Assembly (NCBI GenBank): GCA_022885665.1
Contig: JAGQDJ010000156.1
Span: 620,001-684,000, forward strand
Origin: Triops longicaudatus
Lineage: Eukaryota > Arthropoda > Branchiopoda > Notostraca > Triopsidae
Direction: 5' to 3'
Length of the DNA: 64,000 nt
The notes below the pieces were generated by a model. The model had not been told where the DNA came from. It was given only the letters and a program-made list of their open reading frames with translations, and did no database searches. The translations under genes were made by a program, and so were the position numbers. Within the stretch, counting starts at the first letter, position 1. Each line of letters begins with the position of its first letter. Of the stretch, positions 35,148 to 46,469 are shown one piece after another.

Positions 35148-38100
35148 CTACGCAAATTCCGTGAAATCTAATAATGAGTTGCGTTTCGGGCCTGTGATAA
35201 CAGGTTGGCTGAATTGTTGATCAGACTGGTTCGCTTCATTCACTATCTTTGATTTGATTCTTTTAATTTGGTGGAGTCGTTTCAACCAGTTGGACGAAAA
35301 GGGATCGTCGATCCTGGCTTGACAGATATGTGCTGCTAACTGTAAACATAAACATTTTAAAGGACTATTTTGCTAGGGTGGCGAAATACTTACGTGGGCA
35401 TGCAAAGCTAACTGACGAGCGAGAATGGCAACATTGCTGTCTGAAACCAGCTTGGGTTCGCTGTGACCTAACATCTCGTTAAGCTCTGGTCGGTAATGCA
35501 CCGATACTAAGTTGGTCGAATGTTCTAATGGTTCGACGATCACACAAGCATAGGTAAATTGTCCCTAAGAACGTAGGTTATTATTATAAAAAATAAATAT
35601 TCTCTAGTAAATAAAAGGATTTACTTTAATTGTTTTCATGGAATATTCTTCCCCACTGTCATTGTACACGATAGTTACGAAATCGTTACCAATATGCAAC
35701 TTTTTGTTGTTACATAGCGGATTATTTGCCAAGGTAGGCATTAACGTGGCCACATGGAATACCACCTACAAGTGAATAAGTAAATAATGAATCCAATAAG
35801 TAAATTGTTTCTATTATGACATGAATATTGATATTCAAAACTCACTTTTAGAACGTCGTCTTCCCACATGTACGCGAACTTGCCGTCGTTACCTTTCCGG
35901 TCCAAGCCTCCGTTATAAGTTTGAGGATCCAGCTCTTCCAAATTCACTAAGCTTCCAAGACCCTGGGAAAAGTAAATAATATAAACAATTAGTAAGAAAT
36001 AATTAAATAAAACAAGAGGTAAATTAGAATATAATACAAATCACATTCCCCAGTCTACTAAACACAGAATGTTAAAAATTACCTTAATAAATTGCACGTA
36101 ACGCAACGAGCCGTGCTGGTTGGACAAAATGGCCGTTTCATTGCCCGCTTGGCCCTTGCCTACATAGACAACACCGACCTTGTGGGTCTCGTAAGGTAGA
36201 ATGAGATCCAAATTTCCAATAGCTCTATCCATAACATCTGTTTTTGGTACAAGCAACGGTGAAAACCCGAGCTTGCCAAACTCGCTGCTATAATACAGCT
36301 GGACGAAAACGAAACTGTGAACGAACATTCATTAAAATGCGACAGGGAAAATTAACATATAGCTAACACACCTGGGGCTGATACCAGCTCGCATATTTGA
36401 CGTGTTACTAATGCCATCTTTACCCATCGTTAACACTGGACCAATAGTTCCACGTCGGGCTGCTAAGCTGTCAACTGCACTGCTGTCAGACATAATTCGC
36501 CGGATATTTGACATATTAGTAGGCATGGTGTTCACTCGACTCCGGAAGCCCATCGGTGGTAACCCAATGTCTTCGTCGCTAGACTTTACACTGAAGGAGT
36601 GGGCGGTCGGAAGTTTAACCGACGACGTCAGATTCTCTTCAACTTTCTCTTTCCGTTTCAACTCCGTCTCAGCCTGACTTTTGGTGTCTCCTTCGCTTTT
36701 CGCCTCTTCAACTCGAGATTCCTTCCGCAAATGCGTTTCCACATCTTTGCCTAGGGACGAGCTCAACTGCTCCTCCGGGATGATTTCATAGCCTTTCCTA
36801 CTAAGAACGACACAGTACCGTAAATACATATATTTCATAAAATAATAACATCGTTATTTTGTTTTACCTAACATCTTTAACAGAAGCTTGCCGTACAACA
36901 CGGCCCTTGCGCGTCTCACTCTCCTCTTCTTCATCTTCAGCTCGGTTTTCTTTATCTCTGGTAGGAAACGCAACTCCCTTCTCTTCAAAGTCAACACTAA
37001 CGATTGAAGTTTGACCAGGACTGCGCACAACACCTTCTTCAGCGTCAAATTTCAGCGATAATGGCGAGCCCGGTGGCGACTGACCATTCGAATTTTCCGG
37101 AACGCTCAACTTGGTTTCAGGATTCACGGTTTCGGTCCAGTTGACGTCATCTAACGGTGGTAAAAATGCCGAGCTTGGATCCGCACTAGTAGGACCATTA
37201 TGGGTGAAAAGCGGCTGGTTCTGCACTCGCATAATCCAAGACGTATCCCCTTAAATATCAAAGAGAATAGTCCGAGAACGAATGATGTTCTGATACTAAA
37301 TAAATCCTTAATGTTTCACTGAGACAGCAGTACACAGCACTATCAAACAAATAAAACACTAAAAATCTTATCTCCAAAAAAGAATACATACACGCACACA
37401 TTTGCGAGTACAATACTACTAATAATATAATAAAATAATAAAAAAGTAAACATAATAAAAAAACTGCTGAAAATAAATTACAAAAATTAAATAAAGTAGG
37501 TATAAAAATACTTTTATAGGTTTAAAAAGAGTGAGCAGAAAACGATTCAACACACCTGTTGGTCTCCGGACGTGGATTTCCGCCCAGCCTTGGCACCAGC
37601 AAACGCATACTCCTGAATTTGCTGGCTTCGATTGTTCTCGAGTTCCAGCGATCGAAAACAACGCCTCTCTAGGCTCTGCGAAATTTCTGCCTTCTGCCGA
37701 AGTCCTGTGTCGTGACCTTCTTTGCTGTGGTGGCGTTTCTGCAGTCTACAATACATCGTACTAACTTTGATTCATGGAAAATACGCCACAATATACCTCG
37801 CTTCCCATCACTGCGGACCTGTGTCTTCTTCTGCCTCCTGATTCTGATTGACCATCCTGGCCATTGGCCACTGGTTCATCTGTTAGCTTCTTAATAAGTA
37901 GCCTACAAGTCAGATAACAACGATCACAGAGTCCGTCTTTCCCTTCGCTCGCAATCTGGGAACAGCCACTGGTAGTAACGGTGATCAACTGGTATCCCAA
38001 TAGCCAAGTTTGACTACATCCTTGTGCTAACAAACGAGCAGAGGAGGGCGATCTAGTTCAACAATGGATGTAAGTTTAAGGTATGACACAAGGTTAAACA

Positions 38101-41100
38101 AAAATAATAAGGCTTTCACCTCCGAGTTTGGGGATGACAACTGGCATAGGTATACCTAGCCAGAAAATCCAAGGTAACTTCTGTAAGTTCCGTATGGAAG
38201 GTATGCAGCATGGTTTCATCCATACGTGAGGTGTCTTTGCGACGCGACCCTTTACAAAACATCGCATCACTGTGCTATAATAAAAAAACGAAAAAAAAAA
38301 ACACGATAAAACATACTAAAAATCCCACAAAACGCGTAAGAAACTTACTGGGTCTGTCAAGCTAGAACTTCTCTTTCTATTTGACGAGTCTTCGTTAACC
38401 ATGTCTGGCCTCTGCAAGCCTTCTTCACAAGGAAGGATAACGTTACTTCGGAGTCCCTATAAAAAAAATATTGATTACCTACTGCAAGAGAAAAAAGCAC
38501 AGAAAGTGCCTACCGATACTATGAATTTGACGAACCCTCTCCTGAAAGGCGTTTTGCATTTCAAAAACCAAAACGCAATAACCCGATGGGCCAAAGACAC
38601 AGTATAATGGTTGAACTTGAACGGGTTGGTGAATGCTAACGCTATTGCAAAGATACTCATGTACTGATCTTCGACAAAGCTGCCATACACTTGCGGCAGC
38701 CGAATCAGAGCTGTTTTACGGGAGAAAAATGAGTAATATTAATCGCACGAAACACGAACTTAACACACAAAATAATAAAATCAGCCAAGATCTATTGCTC
38801 TCGCTGATTGTTTTTTGAAAATAAACACACAATCAAATATTTCATTAAAATAAGTTTTCTTACACTAAAACTCAAAGAAAACTGTGTTTTGTTTAAGGTT
38901 CAACAGTTTATGCTTACTGGACAAGAATTCCAGAATCGGTGCTGCGCTCTGAACCGTGGCTGATAACTTGGACAAATTTAGCAAAACTTCAGGAAGCATT
39001 TTGTACATGGTTTCTCTCATTTCCAGTGCCGAAATGGTCAAAGCCACGATGCAGCTTTTGGTGGCTGACTTAAGGCCAGCTTCCAGGCACTTCACTAAGC
39101 GTTGCTGGATATCTGCCTTCAAGTAAGCATGGTACGCAGCTAGGGATGTTAGAACAGGAAACACAAAAGCTTGAAAATCCGTCCGAGAAAATTTCGGAGG
39201 AGCATTTCGCAAGCTATCGGGATTGCTCAAGGAACGATCGCTTACCTACACAAAATACAAACCACTATGATACAATTACTGATTTGTAAAAATAAATTTT
39301 ACCAAAGAGCATAACGCGTTGGCAACGTAATCAACATCACTTCCGTTGCGCGACAGTATTAAGGCTTTGTTGCTTAATACGTGTGGAATTTCTTTCAGCA
39401 CAAGGTGCAACACCTTCCAATCTAGCAAAATGCGATTCCGTATTAAAAAGACCAAGAAGTACTTTTTCATTTTTCATACCTCTTTCCTTATTCAAACACG
39501 TAATGGCTGACATGCAAGCTTCAGTCAGCGATACGTGTGTCACTCTGCAAGGAGCTAAACTTGATGAAGCTTGATTCACGGTTACCGACTCTACGGTCGC
39601 TGTTGAGGCTTTGTTTCCAACCGACGATCTCCGGGACACAGGATTCCTTTCCCCATGCTTGTGGTCAACAATTAAATACGGTGAGTAGCGTGACTGACTC
39701 ACAAAGCCTAGCCGGTATTCAGGATCAGCTCGAATTTGCAACATGCATTCAAAAATCTAACAAGATTTCATTTAACAAATTATCCGATAATACCAGCTGC
39801 ACATCCATTGTGCAAGTGGCATTACTGTGAAACGAATCGTCGACGCCAAGTCACAAGATAACGGTTTCTTGTAGTGATTGTCAAGATGCCGGACCAGCAG
39901 TTTATATGCTTTCAAAGCATGGCTGGAAGGAAGCTCGTATACTTTGTGCTTGAACACTTGGGTCAAACCCTGCACAGCTGCTTGAACGTCCAACAGTTCG
40001 GAGTCTTCAACGATCGACACAGCATCAGGAGGGTGATCAAAAGGACGATCGAGTGTCTATACAAAAAAAGCTGCAGTTCGGGTCACGTACACAATACGAG
40101 ACACCAATTACTTTTCGTAATAGACCCATAATATCCAAAGCATGATTAGTGGTACAATGCATCACTGCTTCGATCATCAAGTTCACCGCTGCCGTGCGAA
40201 CTTGATGATCTGGTTCGCTGTCTATATGCTGAAGACAGGGCGTAAGAACGTGTTCTAGCAGTTCATCTTCATAGAGAGCTCTGACACCAAAATGAAAATG
40301 AACGACGAGCATTAATCTTTTGTTAAAATAATAATAATAATAATTACAATAATAATAATAATATTTACCTATGCTGCACAAGCATTGACGTTAGCAAATC
40401 TAGAGCTTTTAATTTTATGACGGGTCGATAATCCCGAACCAAGAATTTGTCCATTAGACTAGCCAATGTCTGAATCCAATCTGATTTTGCAGGAGTAAGC
40501 GAGTCCGACACGAATGATAACAAGTGCAACACTGAAATCTCCTAAATATCGCAAGTTGTCGATAAAGTTTTCAGTATAAACAAATAGAGATACAAATATA
40601 CCGGTCTTTGAGCGACACACTGATCAACCAAGCTGTAGAAGTGCTCAAAATTCCCACCAAAGAAACAGTGGCAGATGGATTGTTCAATGGAAGTCAGGAT
40701 TTCATGGAAGACCGTGCCAATTTGCGCGTAGGCTAAAATGGAAATTTTAACGCATATTTTTTTTTTTTAAAAAAAAAAAGAAAAATAGCCTTATTACTAG
40801 TAAATGGCAAAGATTTTTCCAGCATTTCCAATATCAAATCCCAAACGACTGACTGGAGATCATTCATCTTGACCCGTAAAAGTCTCTGTATACCAAGGAG
40901 TACTTCGTAAGTCACCATTGGATGGTTGCAAGCTAAAGCTTCCCTAAATGAAGGCAGGACTACCGTCGGTGAGTGATTCAAACCAGCGACACTTTTTGAA
41001 GTCCACAAGGACATGCTCAGGCAGAAGACGGCGCCTCGGGCTAAAGCCACTTCTTGGCGTATTTCGGGCGTTTGTAAGAATTTCAACATAGTGTACAAAG

Positions 41101-42174
41101 CGGTGCTTCCTAAATACGTGCCTAGTAAATTACGCATCACCTAAGGAAACATTTGGATCACGGGCCATCACAATGCATTACATCTACCTTCCACGCGTCT
41201 GCGCAATAAGCTCTTTCATTGACCAGTCTACAAAGTCCTGCCGTAAAACAGGGAAGTGCGTCGGTTGGCAGGTTACTGTAACAGACGATGGCGTCCAAAA
41301 CCGACAAACAGAGAATGACTTGTTCTTTCGGAAGATTGCGACACGAAATGGCGCACAGATGCCTAAAAGCCGAAAGTTAAACAGAAAATCAGAAAGGATT
41401 AGATGACGTTTCTTACTGCACGATTTCTGACACAACTAAAGGATCAAGATAAGCGGCATTAAATTTGACAATCTTTTCCAAAACGGGCAAGAAGTCCACG
41501 AAACTCTCGGCAGCTGCAATTTTTGGAAGCCACCGCCCCAAAAAAGATCCGATATGTTCTTCAAAATAGAGCAAATCTCTTCCCTTGTCTGTAAGAGCTT
41601 TCAGAAGCTCCAGGAGCAAACCCAGGTCTTCTGGATTTTCCCATTGGTTAATTAATCCAAAAATCTTGGCTCGAAATAACCCCAGTCTTTCAGTCTGTCC
41701 AGTTACCAACTGTCGAAAGAGAGTTAACGCAGCATGACGGTATTCTCTGGGAGCAGAAGGTTGCAACAGATCTTCCAAGCATATCCATAGCGTTTCCACA
41801 GCATTCTAAACGAGAAAAAATGGAGAAAAGTTTTATATTAATTTACTGAAACAAAGTAAATGAAATAGGAACACTTTTTTACTAATTTAAACTTTGTTTT
41901 ACTTCTTCTAATCGTTTGGTGACGACGATATCTCCTAATTCTTTGATAACTTTTAACCTCTGAACCATGGGCGACTTAGGTCCAATTTCGGCCTCGATTT
42001 CTGGTGTCAATATAAACTCGGCACGGAGTTTTGGGACTCCTAGATCAATATATCAGGTGAACAGTTTTTTAAATGTCATGTTTATTTCTTACCTGGTTGA
42101 AAATTCCCTCCCTGTTTATTAAACCGGAAAAACTGTTTTAACTTTTCAGGAAACGTTTTATCTTTATTCGCCAT
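35148..42174 (-). CDS. TSC2: Tuberin, GTPase-activating subunit of the TSC complex
   Basis: Tuberin, with hamartin, inactivates the GTPase Rheb and so restrains mTORC1. The start is the ATG at 42174 (MANKDKTFPEKLKQFF). About two dozen exons with mostly short introns give an estimated 1,700-1,800 residues, like human (1,807). N-terminal blocks include LVTGQTERLGLFRAKIFG and LMRNLLGTYLGSTALY-like sequence (about 41100-41720). The mid-region has TNPFKFNHYTVSLAHRVIAF (about 38600) and QGWAEIHVRRPTG (about 37560), continuing to TSWIMRVQNQPLF. The RapGAP domain has FVFVQLYYSSEFG, YETHKVGVVYVGKGQAGNE, TAILSNQHGSLRY and HIGNDFVTIVYNDSGEEY (about 35660-35700), which contains the catalytic Asn-thumb asparagine. 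The C-terminus ends SLLDFTEFA, as in human VEDFTEFV. An Akt-type motif, RSRVNT, lies at 36527-36544. Internal exon borders were not all fixed. Confidence 0.96.
40757..40780. repeat. T/A homopolymer palindrome in a TSC2 intron
   Basis: T12-A11-G sits in a TSC2 intron. It is the second of three such blocks in the window. Confidence 0.8.
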
Positions 42175-44189
42175 AGTTTCGTGGTGACTTTAATAATCAT
42201 AGACTGGTGGAGTCACACACTGTCAGCCAACAATGAAGTTATGTTATTATTATTTTATATCTACGTGTAAAACTGATCTCATATACCCAAACAAAACAAA
42301 CGCTGAGCTATATACTAGTGACACCTTCAGCCCACGAGAGTCGAAGTTGAAGTGCATGAAGCCCTCTACTTACGCGGGTTGCGCATTCTAGCTTTTGATC
42401 AAAAGTTCCCCGTGCTGATTCCGCGAATCTCGCGTATTTGCTCCAAGCAACTCTCATTTTTGTCCCCGCCTTTAAAATAAATTAATAATAATAATAAAAA
42501 AATATTGGACCAAGATGACGACGTCTCCCCATTCATTGCAAATTTTAATTAAAAATTGACACAACGCGTTCAACATTGCAACATAAAATTTTGTTGCAAT
42601 ATGGATTAAGGTGATTATTTCGGCACTTTGAAGCACCTGCTGGAAATCAGTAACAGATTTGAAATTAAGATTAAATAATATCTGTACTACAGCTTTGTAT
42701 TTTTCTAGCCCCAATCCAAGTAACAAAATCAACAACGTATGCTTTTAATAGGATGGCAATGAGTAATGCTCAGGTCTGAGATTAAAAAAAAAAGTCCATT
42801 TCAAACACTGGGTTAGAGAATTAAATACAAGGAGGCTACTGTATTTGAGACTACTGCAGGAACTACCCTCATTTTTCCCCATTCGCGTAAAGTTTCGATA
42901 TTCGCGGAGTATATGAGGATCTTAGGTTATAGTTTTGTCTACACCAGGAAGCAAGCGACATTTACGGGATTAGTCTAATCTTCGTAATATGCAAAGGAAA
43001 ATAGTATACAGGTTTCTTGTTTAATACTGTTGTGCAGATTAAATTGGACCGAAATATTTGAAGTCTTACCCCGAAAGGATTTCTTTTCACACTTCCTTCC
43101 CTCCTTTCCGAAGATCAGAGTCGTTCAAGCCCTACTACAATATTCCCTACTGACCCTAATCTGGCATTTTGGAACCTTCTAGAAAAGCGTAAGGGTGGAA
43201 AAGTTGCGTATACTTAAAGCACACTATGAACTTGCGTCCACAAGTGTCCTTTCATTTACTGATTAAGAAGAATTTAATTTCGCAATGGTCGCTCCGCTAT
43301 GCTACCTTTATAACTCCGTAGTTATCCCGTTTTATTTTATACGACAAAGTTCGTTCCACTCTCCATTTAAAATTGTGTCTTACTAATTAATTTCGTTTAA
43401 CATATTTTTTATGCATGGTCACTGATTTGTTACACGTGTGGCAAGTACTGTTAAATAAGAGTATTCCTTCTTGATAAGGTCTATAAGTGTACGAATCAGT
43501 GTCGAACACTGCAAGTGTATGTTATGCTGCATGCTTCAACAAGAACAATTTTAAAGTTTTAATCTTTAGTTCGAAATATGTTGGTACACTTGCAAGGGTG
43601 TTATCTCAATTACCCTGTTTACTCAAGAATACATTTATATTATTTGCCGAAAGATATGCTCCCCTATTTGGCTAAAGATAGCAGATCATGTCAGGATTGG
43701 AAGGAACGGATAGCGCCAGATGAAACGCTTGAGGCAAACAGAATGTACCCGTGATACGCGATGACCTTACATTCATGACTTCTTGGTGCATATGTAGAAT
43801 TTTTAATTTTAACATTTATAATTCCAATGAAAGCTTAAGTTTCACGATCTAGTGTAACGTTGATGCTTTTCCTTGAAAAATTACCTTTCCTAACTGCGAC
43901 ATTTCGTAGCTGTCCTTTCAAGTACACACCGTGATACCTATCGGTAAGGCTACTTTGATGGGATAGGCTCAAAATTGCACAATTTCACAACGCTTCCGTA
44001 CTAAGATGTGTCTAAGCTTTTACCGTGGAAATAGCTTTTAATGAGGCTTCCAATATGAACATATGGCTACTACAGCTTTGGGTTACGGTATCCCGCAGCA
44101 TAGCTACCTTCCCATCGATCCAACAACGATATCAAACGTGTTGGTTCTTGAACAGGAGCTGTCGTATCTGCAGGGTCAAATTCACAGAA
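42175..44189. other. Intergenic between TSC2 and DNALI1
   Basis: The starts of TSC2 (minus) and DNALI1 (plus) face away from each other across 2.0 kb. No gene is seen in it. Frames reach 92 codons but have no recognisable domain. It should hold both promoters; I see no convincing core element. Confidence 0.5.
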
Positions 44190-45283
44190 ATGAGTGACCG
44201 GTGGCTTTCCCCGTCTAATTCACTTCTAAAGTACGACAATCCGATTCTTATAGCCAGCGGCAAAGATGAAAGCAAGGTAAACGCTTCTGACAAAACGAAT
44301 TAGATATTTCTAAATAAACGACCCTTTTTAGCAGAATGTAACTTCCCCGGTTCCTCAGTCGCAGTCAGCACCGAGTACCCGGCCACCACCTTTGAGTCCC
44401 CCTTCCCCTCCGACCCCGACACGGTTCCAGCATAAAGGTGGATATAGCAACAGAGAAGCTCAGGACATTCTCAACAGCATTTTACCCCCAAAGAAATGGG
44501 AAGAAAACGGGCATTTATGGAAACAACAAGTACAAGATTATTTATATGTTGATTTATTTTCGGGCCCCATGCATACGCTCGGATTCCTAGGTTTCCAGTA
44601 CACCCGCAACGCGATTAGATGTCCTTGCATTACAAGAGCAATTGGAGACTCGATTAGTGCAAAGACAAGCCCGTGAAGCCGGAATTTGTCCGGTTCGTCG
44701 CGAGTTATTTGCCCAGTGCTTCGGTAATATTTTAATTAATTGCCCTCGGGCGCTTAATACCGCTTCTGCGTACATTCTAGATGAACTTATACGTCAGGTT
44801 ACCATTAGCTGCTCCGAGAGAGGTTTACTCCTAGCCCGAGTTCGCGACGAATTAAATCTCACGCTCCTCTCTTACCAAACTCTATACGAGAGCAGTCTAG
44901 CGTTTGGCATTCGCAAAGCTTTGCAGGCAAGTTTCTCCTAACTAGCGCTCGTGGACGTTTAATACCAAGTCTTGTGCAAATTATTAGTGCGAGGAAGGCA
45001 AAACCGACCTAGAGGAGCGCTTGTCCCAAGCGGAGCAAAGCAAAGGCAACTTACAACGACAGTTAGCTGAGTTAGAAGCAGAAATACAGCGCAAATTGGC
45101 AAGTCACCAAGAAGAGCGAACAGCGCTGGAACAGCAGCATACAGAAGCCATTGAGTTTTACAAAAGATCCAACCAACAGCTGAAAGTAATGAACTATCTT
45201 ATAAATTATCATCCCTCACACTTCCTTTTTCTTTCTTTCGTCTCTAGACGCTACTCGAAGGCGTGCTTGCACCCAGAAAATGA
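44190..45283 (+). CDS. DNALI1: Axonemal dynein light intermediate chain (p28)
   Basis: This is the inner-arm axonemal dynein light chain p28 of motile cilia and flagella. Exons 44190-44276, 44332-44529, 44591-44723, 44781-44926, 44988-45185 and 45248-45283 give 265 residues (human about 260-280). Family blocks in order: SLLKYDNPILIAS, AQDILNSILPPKKWEENGHL, SSTPATRLDVLALQEQLETR, RQAREAGICPVRRELFAQCF, DELIRQVTISCSERGLLLAR and YQTLYESSLAFGIRKALQ. A coiled-coil tail (EERLSQAEQSKGNLQRQLAE) leads to the C-terminus LLEGVLAPRK. Intron 4 has a GC donor (CAG|GCAAGT) instead of GT. A few residues at the exon 2 start depend on which of two adjacent AGs is used. It is complete and converges on UBE3D with 50 bases between stops. 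Confidence 0.95.
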
Positions 45284-45333
45284 AGTCAATTTATTGGTAA
45301 AGGTTTTAGATTTATTAAAAAGCAACAAAAAAC

Positions 45334-46404
45334 TCAGGAAAAGGTTGGCAAATACCCCAATCGAAACCCCCCAACATCACACAGCGAATTGCATGAGTCC
45401 AGCAGATATTTCAACACCGCCTCTAACATGGCTTCGCTGACCTGAAAATCTTGCGCATTTGCATCACTACTGCATTCTGATAATAAGTTCACCCGAAATA
45501 ATACATTAGTATACACACGATGTTGAAGACTGATACAAGTTTGCTGTGAAGAGCCTTCCAATACCGAACAGTTTCTTTCCAAAACGTTAAGTGTTAAAAG
45601 CCGATTGCCTGCTGAGAAACGTAGCAGGGTCCGGACAACTGACAATTCACGTTGGAGAACATCGTAGAAAAAGGTTAACATACAGTCTAACGGTGTTCTG
45701 TAAATGTCACTCCGCGACGAACTTAACCAGAAGAAGGCGTGGTCCCATATTTTCCATACTTTATTCTCCACGGAGCCTAGTTCGCTATGACACGAGCGGC
45801 AAACGACTTTTCCACCTTCGGTGTCAACGTGGGCGTCAGGTAAAGGATGAAATTGAGTGAATGCCGATCCAATCATGCAGTAACCGGTCAAGTCCATTTT
45901 GAAATGTTTCGGTCCAACTGGTCCGTTATGATTATGCGCGTGACAGAAAAAATCGTAGTTGCCAATCTCTTTCCAGTCATCAAAGGGGAAAATAAATGTC
46001 TCTTTAAACACGACATTGTCAGCCAAAAGATTTTTGCAGTTGCAACACTGTAATTTGTAAGGATTCCCTGGCTGGAGTTTTCTTTTCTCGGAGCAACACG
46101 CTGATGATGGAAAGCACACGTTTGTGGCGTTGAGTACTTGAGTTGAATGGGATCCGTGATTCGAAGGTGGCGCAACAGCCACTCGGAAGCTTAAAGACTT
46201 TTCGGTGAAAGACGCTGATAATAAAGCACCGGGAACTAAAAGAAAGCCTGCAGGAAATGAAAGCAGTATCTCACGACCATCGATGTGGACAAGTATTGAA
46301 TTGGACTGAACTTCGACTACTGGCTGTTTAATACATCCGTCAGACTGAAGTACACAATTCGCCACACCCAACAAAGGTCGCCAGTCACAACGAGCTTTCA
46401 GCAT
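45334..46404 (-). CDS. UBE3D: E3 ubiquitin-protein ligase E3D-like (E2-binding, HECT-like)
   Basis: UBE3D binds the E2 UBE2C-type enzyme and has a HECT-like C-terminus; some work also links it to mRNA 3'-end processing factors. This is a single exon of 356 residues (human 389). Recognition is by layout and short blocks: a C-x2-C pair in LQCCNCKNLL (about residue 120), the following FPFDDWKEIGNYDFFCHAHN region that matches the human LPSENW...WCCHP segment, GSAFTQFHP in place of human GDSFF, and a second C-x2-C in VVCRSCHSELG. The ATG at 46404 gives an N-terminus of normal length. It starts only 65 bases after the DCPS stop on the same strand, and its likely poly(A) signal (AATAAA on the minus strand, 45290-45295) reaches the DNALI1 3' end. 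Divergence is high, so family assignment is good but not certain. Confidence 0.85.
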   Translation of the reverse strand: MLKARCDWRPLLGVANCVLQSDGCIKQPVVEVQSNSILVHIDGREILLSFPAGFLLVPGALLSASFTEKSLSFRVAVAPPSNHGSHSTQVLNATNVCFPSSACCSEKRKLQPGNPYKLQCCNCKNLLADNVVFKETFIFPFDDWKEIGNYDFFCHAHNHNGPVGPKHFKMDLTGYCMIGSAFTQFHPLPDAHVDTEGGKVVCRSCHSELGSVENKVWKIWDHAFFWLSSSRSDIYRTPLDCMLTFFYDVLQRELSVVRTLLRFSAGNRLLTLNVLERNCSVLEGSSQQTCISLQHRVYTNVLFRVNLLSECSSDANAQDFQVSEAMLEAVLKYLLDSCNSLCDVGGFRLGYLPTFS

Positions 46405-46469
46405 TCTTTTGTTTCCTGAGAGTCACCCGTGAACACAGCTCCTAAAATAGGGTTATTGAGGGTCTTTGT

